A stretch of DNA of 64,000 bases from Nannocystis exedens (GTDB lineage Bacteria > Myxococcota_A > Polyangia > Nannocystales > Nannocystaceae): contig NZ_NETK01000001.1 of the NCBI RefSeq assembly GCF_002343915.1, positions 8,880,001 through 8,944,000 on the forward strand, read 5' to 3'. Positions 37,708-45,318 of this stretch are shown piece by piece (the stretch's first letter is position 1; the number at the start of each line of letters is the position of its first letter). Both the position numbers and the translations under genes were made by a program. Under the pieces are notes generated by a model. It was given only the letters and a program-made list of their open reading frames with translations, did not search any database and had not been told where the DNA came from.

Positions 37708-38964
37708 ATGGGTTTCAATCCGCTCGCCGAGAAAGGGATCCCGCTCGAGAAGCAGATCCGCAATTGGTCGGAGCTCAACGTCCAGCCGTTCGACAAGCGC
37801 GAGGTGCATCCGTACACCCGAACGCGCGTGATCGTGATGAACGGCATCGAGATCGAGTCCGCCCTCTACTCCCACCAGTTCGCCCGCCACACCGACAACT
37901 GGGCGGTCAAGCGCCAGCTCGCGCTGGTGCGCCGGGTCGACCAACAGCAGCAGAAGGCGGTCAACTGGCTGCTGCCCGGGGACCAGAGCGTGCTAGAGAC
38001 CACCCTGGCCTACGAGCAGGTCGCGGTCGACCTCACTGCCTATCTGGCCCGCACCGAGCCGAACCCGTACCTGCGACAGGTGCTGAACTTCGGCTTGCTC
38101 GAGGACTTCGATCACCTGTACCGCTACGCCAACCTCATCGACCTGATCGAGGGCCCAGGGCGCGTCCACGAGATCGTCGGCAACCTGACCGAGGTGATGC
38201 CGGGCCGGCCGACGATCGCCGAGCACCGCCACCCGTACGACGAGGTGCGGCGCCACTTCGAGACCCACACCGTCGACCCGCTGTCGCGGCTGCACTCGAT
38301 GACGATCCTGGCGGCCGAGCAGCAGACGATGAATTTCTACATGAACGTCGGGCCGACCTACGTGCCGAAGCTGGCCCGCGGGCTCTACCTCGAGATCGCG
38401 GAGATCGAGGAGCAGCACGTGACGCACTACGAGTCGCTGCTCGACCCGCTCGACTCGTGGTTCGAGCGCGAGCTGTTCCACCACTACAACGAGTGCTACA
38501 TGTACTGGTCGTTCATGAACGACGAGGTGGACCCGCGGATCCGCAAGCTGTGGGAGCTGCACCTGGCGATGGAGATCGAGCACGTCCGGGTGGCCGGCGA
38601 GATGCTGCGCCGCCACGAGGGCACCGATCCGGCGGAGCTGCTGCCGGCGGAGCTGCCCGAGCCGACGCGCTTCGAGGAGAACAAGCAGTACATCCGCAAG
38701 GTGCTGGCGACGGAGATCAGCCTCACCTCGGTGGGGCTCGACTTCGTCCCGCTGACGGCGCTCCCGGCGGACGCGCGCTACTTCAAGTACCAGGCGGCGG
38801 TCAACGGCGGGATCAAGGTGCCGAGCGAGGAGGTCATCGAGCGCCACGTGGCCGAGTTCGGCGACGACTTCCGCCTGACCACCGAAGGCCCGCACCCGAT
38901 CCCGGCGCTGCGCTCGCGCCCCCACGCCGATACCCAGGACGTCGCCACCGAGGCGGAGGAATAG
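37708..38964 (+). CDS. Large ferritin-like (diiron) protein
   Basis: A 418-aa, mostly helical protein without signal peptide. Candidate iron ligands recur in ferritin-like spacing: Glu/His in LLEDFDHLYRYANL, Glu in ILAAEQQTMNFYMN, E-x-x-H in IEEQHVTHYESL, and E-x-x-H in LAMEIEHVRVAGEM. It therefore seems to hold a diiron helical bundle, larger than a ferritin or rubrerythrin (about 150-200 residues), with an N-terminal region (KREVHPYTRTRVIVMNGIEIE) that I do not recognise. AAGGAG seven bases before the ATG is a strong ribosome-binding site. The next gene follows after 8 bp and is also helical, so the two probably form a complex or pathway; the function is unknown. Confidence 0.82.
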   Translation: MGFNPLAEKGIPLEKQIRNWSELNVQPFDKREVHPYTRTRVIVMNGIEIESALYSHQFARHTDNWAVKRQLALVRRVDQQQQKAVNWLLPGDQSVLETTLAYEQVAVDLTAYLARTEPNPYLRQVLNFGLLEDFDHLYRYANLIDLIEGPGRVHEIVGNLTEVMPGRPTIAEHRHPYDEVRRHFETHTVDPLSRLHSMTILAAEQQTMNFYMNVGPTYVPKLARGLYLEIAEIEEQHVTHYESLLDPLDSWFERELFHHYNECYMYWSFMNDEVDPRIRKLWELHLAMEIEHVRVAGEMLRRHEGTDPAELLPAELPEPTRFEENKQYIRKVLATEISLTSVGLDFVPLTALPADARYFKYQAAVNGGIKVPSEEVIERHVAEFGDDFRLTTEGPHPIPALRSRPHADTQDVATEAEE

Positions 38965-38972
38965 GAGGACCC

Positions 38973-39596
38973 ATGGCAACCTTGACGGTCACGAAGGACA
39001 AGGGCGGCGTCAGTCGGCCCGAGGGCATGACGGTGCTCGAGCCGGCACAGACGGTGCCGCTGGCGCAGCTGAAGGCGATCGGCAAGCAGGCCGGACTCGA
39101 CGGCCTGTTCGTCGCCGACCTCGTCAGCGCGCTGGCGATGCACGAACGCCACTCCGCCCGCGTCGCGCTGGCGGCGGCGGAGCAGACCGAGCGGCCCAAG
39201 CGGCGCAAGGTCTACGAGAAGCTGGCGCAGCTCCACGCGGAGCGGACGGGGGCGCTCGAGTCGCTGCTGACGCAGCTCAAGCTGCCGGCGCTCTACGTCA
39301 GCCCGGTGAGCCGCGCGGCCGGACACCTGGTGGCGTCGCTGGCCCAGGCGCCGCTGCTCGCGGGCTCGGTCGACGCCGAGGGGCGCGAGTGCATGCTCCT
39401 CGACGTCGCGTTCCTGCTGGCCGAGCAGTCGCTGGCGAACACGGAGGTGCTCACCAGCGTCGCGGCCGCGGCCGAGCGGTCGACGACGAAGACAGCGCTG
39501 GCGAAGACGGCGAAGCTGCTCGCCGCGAGCGTGGCGACGTTCGAGAAGGTGCGGACGCTGCGCAAGGCGGCGACCGTGGACGCGGCGCGCAAGTAG
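38973..39596 (+). CDS. Ferritin-like helical protein, partner of the upstream gene
   Basis: A 207-aa all-helical protein. The segment LVSALAMHERHSARVALAAA and LHAERTGALESLLTQL resemble helices of small ferritin-like proteins (mycobacteriophage-like DUF892 or bacterioferritin-type bundles), though a complete diiron ligand set is not evident. A strong GGAGG precedes the ATG by 7 bp, and only 8 bp separate it from the larger ferritin-like gene. Co-production of the two is likely. A stem-loop (39693-39712) lies downstream. Confidence 0.7.
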   Translation: MATLTVTKDKGGVSRPEGMTVLEPAQTVPLAQLKAIGKQAGLDGLFVADLVSALAMHERHSARVALAAAEQTERPKRRKVYEKLAQLHAERTGALESLLTQLKLPALYVSPVSRAAGHLVASLAQAPLLAGSVDAEGRECMLLDVAFLLAEQSLANTEVLTSVAAAAERSTTKTALAKTAKLLAASVATFEKVRTLRKAATVDAARK

Positions 39597-39692
39597 GCGC
39601 GCGGATCGGTCAGGGCCCCTCGGCGGCGACGATGTCGCCGTCGAGGGCTCCGCCCGACATCGTACCCGCTCCGCGGGCGAGGACGGCTGCGC

Positions 39693-39712
39693 ACCTGTCC
39701 TCCAGGACAGGT
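39693..39712. terminator. Stem-loop between convergent genes
   Basis: ACCTGTCC-TCCA-GGACAGGT is a perfect 8-bp stem with a tetraloop, about 100 bp after the ferritin-like operon and 15 bp after the end of the minus-strand MYXO-CTERM gene. It could stop both transcripts. Confidence 0.6.
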
Positions 39713-39726
39713 CTGTCGTCGGCCGC

Positions 39727-40431
39727 TCAGCGCCGGCGGCGGAGGCCGGGGACGAGCAGGAGCCCGAGAGCGAGGCCGAGGAGGTCGGGGCCGCTCGCGC
39801 CGGTGGAGCAGGCGCAGCCCTTGTCGCCATCGGCAGGGTCGCCGCCGGAGGCGGACGCTTCGTCGCCGGTCGTGCTGCCGGTCGAGTCGGTGCCGGGGCC
39901 GTCGCCGGTCGCCGAGCTGGTCGGGGTGCTGCCGGTGTCGCCGGTCTCGCCCTCGGTGACGGCGCCGCTGGTGTCGGTGTCGGTCGCCTGGCCCTCGACG
40001 ACCTCGATGATCGCGGCGGCGCTCTCGCTGCCGCCGCCGGGCCCCTCGGCCCAGGCGAGCAGCATGTACTCGTCGGGCGGCAGGGTCAGCTCGAGCATGC
40101 ACGGCGAAGGCCCTGCGGCGCACATGTCCTCCTTGACCGTGGTCCACGGGCCGTCGCCGCCCTCGCGGACCCTGCTGTCGAGGTGGATGTCGGCGCCGTC
40201 GAAGTTCTCGAACTCGATGATGATCTGGAAGGTGGCGTCCGGGGTGCCGGTGAACACGGTGCCGTTGGCGGGCTCGACGATGGCGATGTTCTGCGGCGGC
40301 TCGCCGCCGGTCTCCGGGAACGTGTCGGAGTCGGTCTCGCTGGTGGTGACGGGGATCGAGGCGGCCGCGGCCGGGACGACGCCGAGCACGGAGACGAGGA
40401 GGGCAGAAATGCGCAAGCCAGGAGACGACAT
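39727..40431 (-). CDS. Exported protein with MYXO-CTERM-like sorting tail
   Basis: A 234-aa protein with a signal peptide (SALLVSVLGVVPAAAA), a beta-sandwich-like domain (about residues 45-150: NIAIVEPANGTVF, FQIIIEFENFDGADI, YMLLAWAEG), and a Thr/Ser/Gly/Asp-rich linker. The end has Cys (GCACSTG), a hydrophobic stretch LLGLALGLLLVPG and the basic end LRRRR. That Cys-hydrophobic-Arg arrangement is the MYXO-CTERM signal for myxobacterial surface anchoring. The domain resembles bacterial Ig-like (Big_9-type) folds, weakly. Function unknown. Confidence 0.82.
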   Translation of the reverse strand: MSSPGLRISALLVSVLGVVPAAAASIPVTTSETDSDTFPETGGEPPQNIAIVEPANGTVFTGTPDATFQIIIEFENFDGADIHLDSRVREGGDGPWTTVKEDMCAAGPSPCMLELTLPPDEYMLLAWAEGPGGGSESAAAIIEVVEGQATDTDTSGAVTEGETGDTGSTPTSSATGDGPGTDSTGSTTGDEASASGGDPADGDKGCACSTGASGPDLLGLALGLLLVPGLRRRR

Positions 40432-40532
40432 GGAAAGGGGCTACCAACCTCCGCGGGCACGGTCAAGCGCGACAGCGCTGTCACGCTCACGACCGAGCTG
40501 TCAGCCGACGCGTGCCGAGCATTTTTAAAAGA

Positions 40533-40574
40533 CATGTTGAAAGGGGCATGTTTGCGAGGACATGTTTTCAGAGC
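40533..40574. repeat. CATG-14 element, copy E
   Basis: CATG at 40533, 40547 and 40561, exactly 14 bp apart, with a further CAT at 40520. It lies in the 242-bp region between divergent genes (starts at 40431 and 40674), the second case where the element is upstream rather than downstream of genes. Confidence 0.75.
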
Positions 40575-40673
40575 GCCGGGCACCCGGTCGCTCGGGCGCG
40601 TGCGCGCGGTCGGAGGCGCCGCATCGGCCGCCGGAGGGGCCGGGGTTGGCCCGGCGCTTGCTTGACCCCGGGC

Positions 40674-41303
40674 ATGCCGATTGCTCGCGTCCTCTGCGGT
40701 CTTGCTTGCGCCCTGTCTCTCATGCCCGGCTGCAGCGAAAAGAGCGACGGCGAGACCGACGGGAGCGAGACGACGGGGACCGCGACCACGGCGACGCAGC
40801 CGACCGAGGACGCGACGACGACCGGATCGGCGGCGACGACCGCGAGCGAGTCGGAGACCGGGGCGTCGGTCGGTCGCTGCGAATGCGGCGAGGGCGATCC
40901 GTGCGCGGCCCCGTTGTGCGAGACCGTGGTGTATGTCGATTCGGACGAGCCGGAAGAGGACGAGGGGGAGCTCGCGGCGAACCTGCGCTGCGCGCTGGAG
41001 GCGCTGCGCGACCGCAAGGTCGGGACCCTCCGCTGGTCCTATCAGACCGGCGACGGGCAGATCGATGAACACGGGCACTACCAGATGTTCGGCGACGGGA
41101 CCGCCCTCTACACCCACGGCGGGGTGATCGACCTGTGCGAGTGGGTCGTCGACCGCGTCACCCTCGTGACCATGCAGAGCCCCGCGGTGTTCTCGGAGTG
41201 CCTGGCGATGCCCGCGCCCGGCGACCAGTTCAGCTGCCTGCAGCTGGCGCCGGGTCCCGACGAGGAGAGTTGCATCGAGGGCGAGAAGGACTGCGGGGGG
41301 TGA
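40674..41303 (+). CDS. Lipoprotein of unknown function
   Basis: A 209-aa protein with a leader ending ACALSLMPGC (lipobox), a Thr/Ser/Glu-rich linker, then a Cys-containing domain (CECGEGDPCAAPLC, LRCALEAL, GVIDLCEW, FSECLAMP, FSCLQL, ESCIEGEKDC). The Cys content suggests disulfides outside the cell. I do not recognise the fold. The ATG at 40674 begins the leader; the upstream open frame crosses the CATG-14 element and is not coding. Confidence 0.72.
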   Translation: MPIARVLCGLACALSLMPGCSEKSDGETDGSETTGTATTATQPTEDATTTGSAATTASESETGASVGRCECGEGDPCAAPLCETVVYVDSDEPEEDEGELAANLRCALEALRDRKVGTLRWSYQTGDGQIDEHGHYQMFGDGTALYTHGGVIDLCEWVVDRVTLVTMQSPAVFSECLAMPAPGDQFSCLQLAPGPDEESCIEGEKDCGG

Positions 41304-41372
41304 CGCGCCGATTCGCCGCTGCGAGGGCGCCGGTGGATCCGGCGAGGGCTCGCAAGACCTTCCGCCGGTAGC

Positions 41373-42005
41373 TCAGCCGGCGACGAGCGCCTTGAACAGC
41401 GGGACGAGCAGCTCGTCGGTGCCGGCGGGCGCGACGGCGTCGACCCAGGGCGCGAGCTGGAACGAGTCGGCGGTCCATTCGTCGTGGACGCCAATGCCGC
41501 CGAGGACCAGCTTGAGGCGCGGGTGACGGCGCTTGAGGCGGCGTCCGAGCGCGAGGGCGGCGTTGGTCTGGAACGATTCGCAGGCGAACCCGACCGCCGC
41601 GGGGACCCCCGCGGCCTCGACGTGGGCGCAGGCGTCGCGCAAAAATTCGGGGACGACTTCGTCGCGGATCCGCCGCAGCCAGCGACGCGGATCGCCGACG
41701 ACCCGCAGCGGAGCGAGGTCGTCGGCGAACCGGTCGAGGAGCTCGTCGTCGTCGGGCTCGACGCGGTCGTCGGACGCGTGGGCCGAGAACAGCCACTCGC
41801 CGAACTTGCCGACCTCGAGGTTCTCGCTCAGCTCGCGATAGGCGCCGCGCCCGATCTTGGCGACCAGCACGGGCTTCAGATCCATCACCCGCGCGGCGAG
41901 GCCGGCGGCCCGCAGCCGCGCGCGGAGCCGATACGGCGCCAGTGGGACGGGGCTCAGCATCCGAAATGGCACGTCGAGCAAGGCGACCGTCCGAGATACT
42001 TGCAT
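41373..42005 (-). CDS. Stand-alone cobalamin-binding-like domain, resembling RiPP radical-SAM C-methyltransferases
   Basis: A 210-aa protein that matches only the N-terminal part of RiPP-maturation radical-SAM methyltransferases: TVALLDVPFRMLSPVPLAPY, AYRELSENLEVGKFGEWLF, VGFACESFQTNAALALGRR and KLVLGGIGVHDE, a Rossmann-like B12 domain, then GTDELLVPLF near the end. The protein stops there; no CxxxCxxC radical-SAM motif or C-terminal domain follows in any frame before the next gene. It is either a truncated remnant or a single-domain cobalamin protein acting with a partner elsewhere. No precursor peptide is visible next to it. Confidence 0.68.
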   Translation of the reverse strand: MQVSRTVALLDVPFRMLSPVPLAPYRLRARLRAAGLAARVMDLKPVLVAKIGRGAYRELSENLEVGKFGEWLFSAHASDDRVEPDDDELLDRFADDLAPLRVVGDPRRWLRRIRDEVVPEFLRDACAHVEAAGVPAAVGFACESFQTNAALALGRRLKRRHPRLKLVLGGIGVHDEWTADSFQLAPWVDAVAPAGTDELLVPLFKALVAG

Positions 42006-42369
42006 ACCGCCGCATGGTAACCGAATCCCCCGGAGGGGCGCACGGCGTCGATACTGCCTATTGAGGAATTATCGGCCGCGCGGGCGCCCGTGGGCGCCCG
42101 TGGGCGCCCGGCCGCGCGGGACCTCGTTCCGTTCGGGGAGCGTCTGCACGTCGCGCGTGCCGCCATTTGCGGCGTGCCCTGCCGAAACGGCAGCCTGAGC
42201 CCGGTCGGCCGAAGCTCGGCGTTCGCGCCGCTCGATGCATCCGCCGCGGCGCGCCGGGGGCCGGGCGGCGAAGGTGGGGCACGTCGTCCACGGCGCCGGT
42301 CCAGCCATGAACGGGCGCGCTCGCGCGAAGCGACGAATTCGCGGGCCAAAGAGGCGACCCTGGCCGGGC
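42006..42369. other. Intergenic region with three tandem palindromes
   Basis: The 10-bp palindrome CGGGCGCCCG occurs at 42081-42090, and two more GGGCGCCCG copies follow at 10-bp spacing to 42110, flanked by GGCCGCGC-like sequence on both sides. The array lies about 75 bp upstream of the B12-domain gene. No gene is supported in the rest of the stretch. Confidence 0.55.
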
Positions 42370-42705
42370 TCACGACGCCGATCGATCGCGCGGCCAGACG
42401 ATGCCGAGCTTGACGATCCGGCGCTTCAGCGAATGCCGCGTGATGCCGAGCGCGGCCGCTGCGTGGACGAGGGAGCCCGCGGTCGCGAGCGCCTGCTCGC
42501 ACAGCCGGCGCTCGGCCTCCTCCAGGTTGTAGCTGTCGAGCACGATCGGCTGAGAGGCCGCGGTCGCGGGCGAATGTCGTGAGGGGGCCGCGTCGGCTCG
42601 GCGCGCGCGACCGGGCAGGAGGCCGGCCGTCGCCCATTCGTGAATGATCCGAGTCGCCACCTCGGCCGCCTGCAGAGGCGGGTGGGGGATGCTCGTGTAC
42701 TGCAT
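42370..42705 (-). CDS. Small Fis-type helix-turn-helix DNA-binding protein
   Basis: A 111-aa protein. The C-terminal half (about residues 60-105) is a Fis/NtrC-type HTH: YNLEEAERRLCEQALATAG, then VHAAAALGITRHSLKRRIVKLGI. This is the DNA-binding end of sigma-54 activators, but no AAA or receiver domain is attached, so it is a short stand-alone regulator. The N-terminal 55 residues are unassigned. Its ATG at 42705 sits inside a perfect 8-6-8 dyad (42697-42718), which could be an autoregulatory operator. No clear ribosome-binding site is visible, so the transcript may be near leaderless. Confidence 0.7.
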   Translation of the reverse strand: MQYTSIPHPPLQAAEVATRIIHEWATAGLLPGRARRADAAPSRHSPATAASQPIVLDSYNLEEAERRLCEQALATAGSLVHAAAALGITRHSLKRRIVKLGIVWPRDRSAS

Positions 42706-42718
42706 GTTTGTGCAGTAC
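42697..42718. promoter_or_regulatory. Perfect dyad over the start codon of the Fis-type regulator
   Basis: GTACTGCA at 42697-42704 and TGCAGTAC at 42711-42718 are exact inverted repeats separated by 6 bp; the ATG of the regulator (42705-42703) lies within it. A dyad of this size fits a dimeric HTH protein, suggesting autorepression. Confidence 0.55.
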
Positions 42719-42930
42719 CACGGCGCTCGCAGCGCTGGAAGCGTGGACGGCCGCTTCGGTCAAAAGCGCTGCTCGAGGGCGTCTTGCGGCCGCGCCGGGT
42801 CCGCCCGGTCGCGTCGATCGCTCGCGGTTCGCCCTCGGCGCCGGCGCGCCGCCCGGCGCGAGCGCAGCAATGGCCTGTCATGGGCTTGCCGGCAGGTTGC
42901 GGCGAGCGCGGCGCCCTTCCACCCTGGGCG

Positions 42931-43530
42931 AGTGCAGCTCTTCTTCGCGTCGACCTCTCCGTTCGCTCGCAAGGTCCGCATCGTCGCGCACGAGGTCGGC
43001 CTGTGGCAGCGAATCACCATGATCGAGACCGATCCGTGGACGGATGACCGCCTGCGGGCGATAAATCCGCTCGCCAAGGTGCCGACGCTGGTCCGCGACG
43101 GCGGCGAGCCGCTCTACGACAGCGGTGATCTGCGACTACCTCGACGCGTGCGCCGGTCGGCCGGCTGATCCCCGCAGAGGGCGAGCGGCGCTGGCGCGCG
43201 CTGCGATTGCGAGCCCTCGCTGCGGACGCCTGCGCCGCGGCGGGGCGGCTGTTCGCGGGCGAGCGGCGGGGCGAGCCGGAGCCGCTGCACGCCCGCTTCG
43301 TCCACGCGATCGAGGCGGCGCTCGACTCGCTCGAGGGCGAGACCCTCGACGCCGGGGCGCCGGACTTCGGGGAGTTCTGCGCGGCGCTGCTGCCCGGCTA
43401 CTCTGATTTCCGCTGGCCGGATCGCGACTGGCGCGCGGGCCGTCCTCGCCTCGCCGCGTTCACGGCCGTCATGGCGGAGCGGGCCTCGTTCCAGGCGACC
43501 CGCCATCGCCCGGCGGCGCAGGCGGCCTGA
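42931..43530 (+). pseudogene. Second glutathione S-transferase gene, broken by two frameshifts
   Basis: From a GTG at 42931 the frame gives a GST N-terminus: QLFFASTSPFARKVRIVAHE, TDPWTDDRLRAINPLAKVPT and EPLYDS. At about 43122 the match moves to the next frame (VICDYLDACAGR), and at about 43160 to the third (RLIPAEGERRWRALRLRA, GYSDFRWPDRDWRAGRP). That frame ends at 43530 with ASFQATRHR. Re-joining the three pieces gives a protein of about 200 residues close in plan to small bacterial GSTs. As written no full protein is made. Either mutation or sequencing indels in GC-rich runs could be the cause. Confidence 0.78.
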
Positions 43531-43567
43531 CCTTGCGACCATGTTCCACGGGGCAGGTGGGGCCGGG
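43526..43567. repeat. Degenerate CATG-14 element, copy G
   Basis: CATGTTCCACGGGG at 43540-43553 is followed 14 bp later by CAGGTGGGGCCGGG. It lies between the convergent ends of the GST pseudogene (43530) and the PAS gene (43574), the usual position of the family, but only one unit is intact. Confidence 0.45.
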
Positions 43568-43573
43568 GGCGGG

Positions 43574-44290
43574 TCAGACCAGCGAGACGGCGTCCGAGAG
43601 GCCCTTGTCGGGCGAGTCCTTGCGCTCGTCCTTGGGCTCCCGGGCGGGCGCGTCGAGCCCGGCGGCGGTGTCGGTGAACAGGGCGATCAGCCGCGGGAGC
43701 TCGCTCGCCTGGCGGGCCAGGAGCTCGCGGGCGGTGTCGGCGGCGGGATCGCCGTGGGAGCTGCGGGCCAGCAGGTGCGCCGAGATGGTGACGACGTGGA
43801 GCCGGTTGCGCAGCTCGTCCTCGAGCGCGGCGAGGAGGGCGGCCATGGTCGGGTTGGCGTCGCGCAGGGGGTTGAACGGGGCGGCGCTGTCATATTCCCG
43901 GCGAGTGTCGTCATTGCGCTCGCGGGCGATGATCGAGGTGCCGACGATCCGGCCGTGCTCATCGCGCAGGGGCGAGACGCCGAGGACCACGGCGACGAGC
44001 AGGCCGTCCTTGCGCCGGCGCTCGGTGTCGAACGGCGGGAGCGGATCGCCCGCGCCGATTCGCGCCGTCACCTGGGCCTCCTCGTCGACGCGCTCCGGGG
44101 GCACGAGCAAGGTGATCGGCCGGCCGACGACCTCGTGCGCGAGGTAGCCGAACAGCCGCTCGGCGCCGCGGTTCCACGACAGGATCGTGCCGTCCAGGGA
44201 CTTGCTGAGGATCGCGTCGTAGGCGTCCTCGACGATCGCTGCGAGGCGGGCACGTGCGTCGGAGCGAAGATCTGACCCGATGTTGCTCAT
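43574..44290 (-). CDS. PAS-domain protein with a degenerate histidine-kinase dimerisation segment
   Basis: A 238-aa protein. Residues about 12-135 are a PAS domain with the PAC end: IVEDAYDAILSKSLDGTILSWN, AERLFGYLAHEVVGRPITLL, RRKDGLLVAVVLGVSPLRDE. The next segment, ALLAALEDELRNRLHVVTIS, is a HisKA-like helix in which the usual H-E-L-R-N-P box reads D-E-L-R-N-R, so the phospho-accepting His is gone, and no ATPase domain follows. It may be a sensor adaptor or a remnant of a hybrid kinase. It is divergent from the receiver gene at 44538, and an HATPase fragment lies at 45319, suggesting a dispersed or broken two-component system. Confidence 0.75.
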   Translation of the reverse strand: MSNIGSDLRSDARARLAAIVEDAYDAILSKSLDGTILSWNRGAERLFGYLAHEVVGRPITLLVPPERVDEEAQVTARIGAGDPLPPFDTERRRKDGLLVAVVLGVSPLRDEHGRIVGTSIIARERNDDTRREYDSAAPFNPLRDANPTMAALLAALEDELRNRLHVVTISAHLLARSSHGDPAADTARELLARQASELPRLIALFTDTAAGLDAPAREPKDERKDSPDKGLSDAVSLV

Positions 44291-44537
44291 CAACCGCGCC
44301 GAGATATAGCATGTCCTCCGCGGCTGGCTCGAAGTGCCAGCGAGGGGCATCCCGAGGCCGCTCGGGAGCCCTGGCGGGCCTCGCGCAGGGCGCCGGAGCG
44401 GCGCGGGCGACTGTACGCCCGGGCTGATGCCCCGCTGCTGCTGAGGTCGCTGATCCACCGAGCTGGCGCGGCGAATGCGCTCTGTGATGATCGCCCGCCA
44501 TGCGCACCGCCAATCGTCTGCTAGGTTTCCCTCGACA

Positions 44538-44906
44538 ATGCCTACGATTCTCATCATCGAAGACCAAAGCGAAATTCGGGGAATCACGGCCGTGCTCCTG
44601 CGTCGCGAGGGATACATCGTCGAGGAGGCCAGGAGCGGCGAGGAGGCCCTCACCTTCTTGCGCCACTCCGACCGCGATCCTTGCCTGATCCTGGTCGACC
44701 TGATGATGCCGGTCCTCGGCGATTGGGACGTCGTCGACGCCCTGCGTGACGAGGATCGCATCCTCGCGCTGCCGGTGGTCGTCCTGTCGGCCGCGCACCC
44801 GAAGGTCGCGCCCCCGGGGATCGCCGCGTTCGTCCGCAAGCCCATCGATTTCGACCTGCTGCTCGGCCTCGTGCGCCGATACTGCGGCCCGGGGGCGGGC
44901 GGCTGA
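44538..44906 (+). CDS. Single-domain response regulator receiver
   Basis: A 122-aa CheY-like receiver with all expected residues: Glu8-Asp9 (ILIIEDQ), phospho-acceptor Asp54 in LVDLMMP, Ser84 in VVLSAAHP and Lys101 in VRKP. There is no output domain, so it relays phosphate or acts by protein contact. I start at the ATG at 44538, just before the first strand. Its partner kinase is not obvious: the PAS protein to the left lacks the His, and the HATPase gene to the right is truncated. Confidence 0.88.
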   Translation: MPTILIIEDQSEIRGITAVLLRREGYIVEEARSGEEALTFLRHSDRDPCLILVDLMMPVLGDWDVVDALRDEDRILALPVVVLSAAHPKVAPPGIAAFVRKPIDFDLLLGLVRRYCGPGAGG

Positions 44907-45318
44907 CGTGATTCGCGATTCGCCATGGTCGCCCCCGACGTCGTTGCGCTGCGAGAGATCGAGCCTGCGTCGAATGACGGCCACGAGTCGATGCATTGCG
45001 AGCTCGAGGAACCGGTGGATGTCGCGGTCGCGGACCTCGGGGTGATTCGTGAGAGGGGCGCGAGCGTGGCGGTATGAGGAATGCAGCGAATGAACGCTCG
45101 ACGACGGCGACGCTGCCGGAAATGTTCGTCGCGGCGGTCGAGTTCGTGGTTCGCCACCAGCAGACTCGACCGTGGGCAGCGCCGGCGCGGTTTCGACCGC
45201 ACGTTGGACGGAGCGGAGACAAACCTCGTACGGGAGCGCGGTCATGCCTGCGACGGAACGGCGGCTCGTCGGCCGACTTGCAAGTACACCGCATTGAGGG
45301 CACCACGCGCCTCGCGTC
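44907..45318. other. Intergenic stretch
   Basis: About 410 bp between the receiver and HATPase-like genes. A plus-strand 50-codon ATG frame (44924-45076) is open, but shows no family resemblance or ribosome-binding site. Nothing else is seen. Confidence 0.35.
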
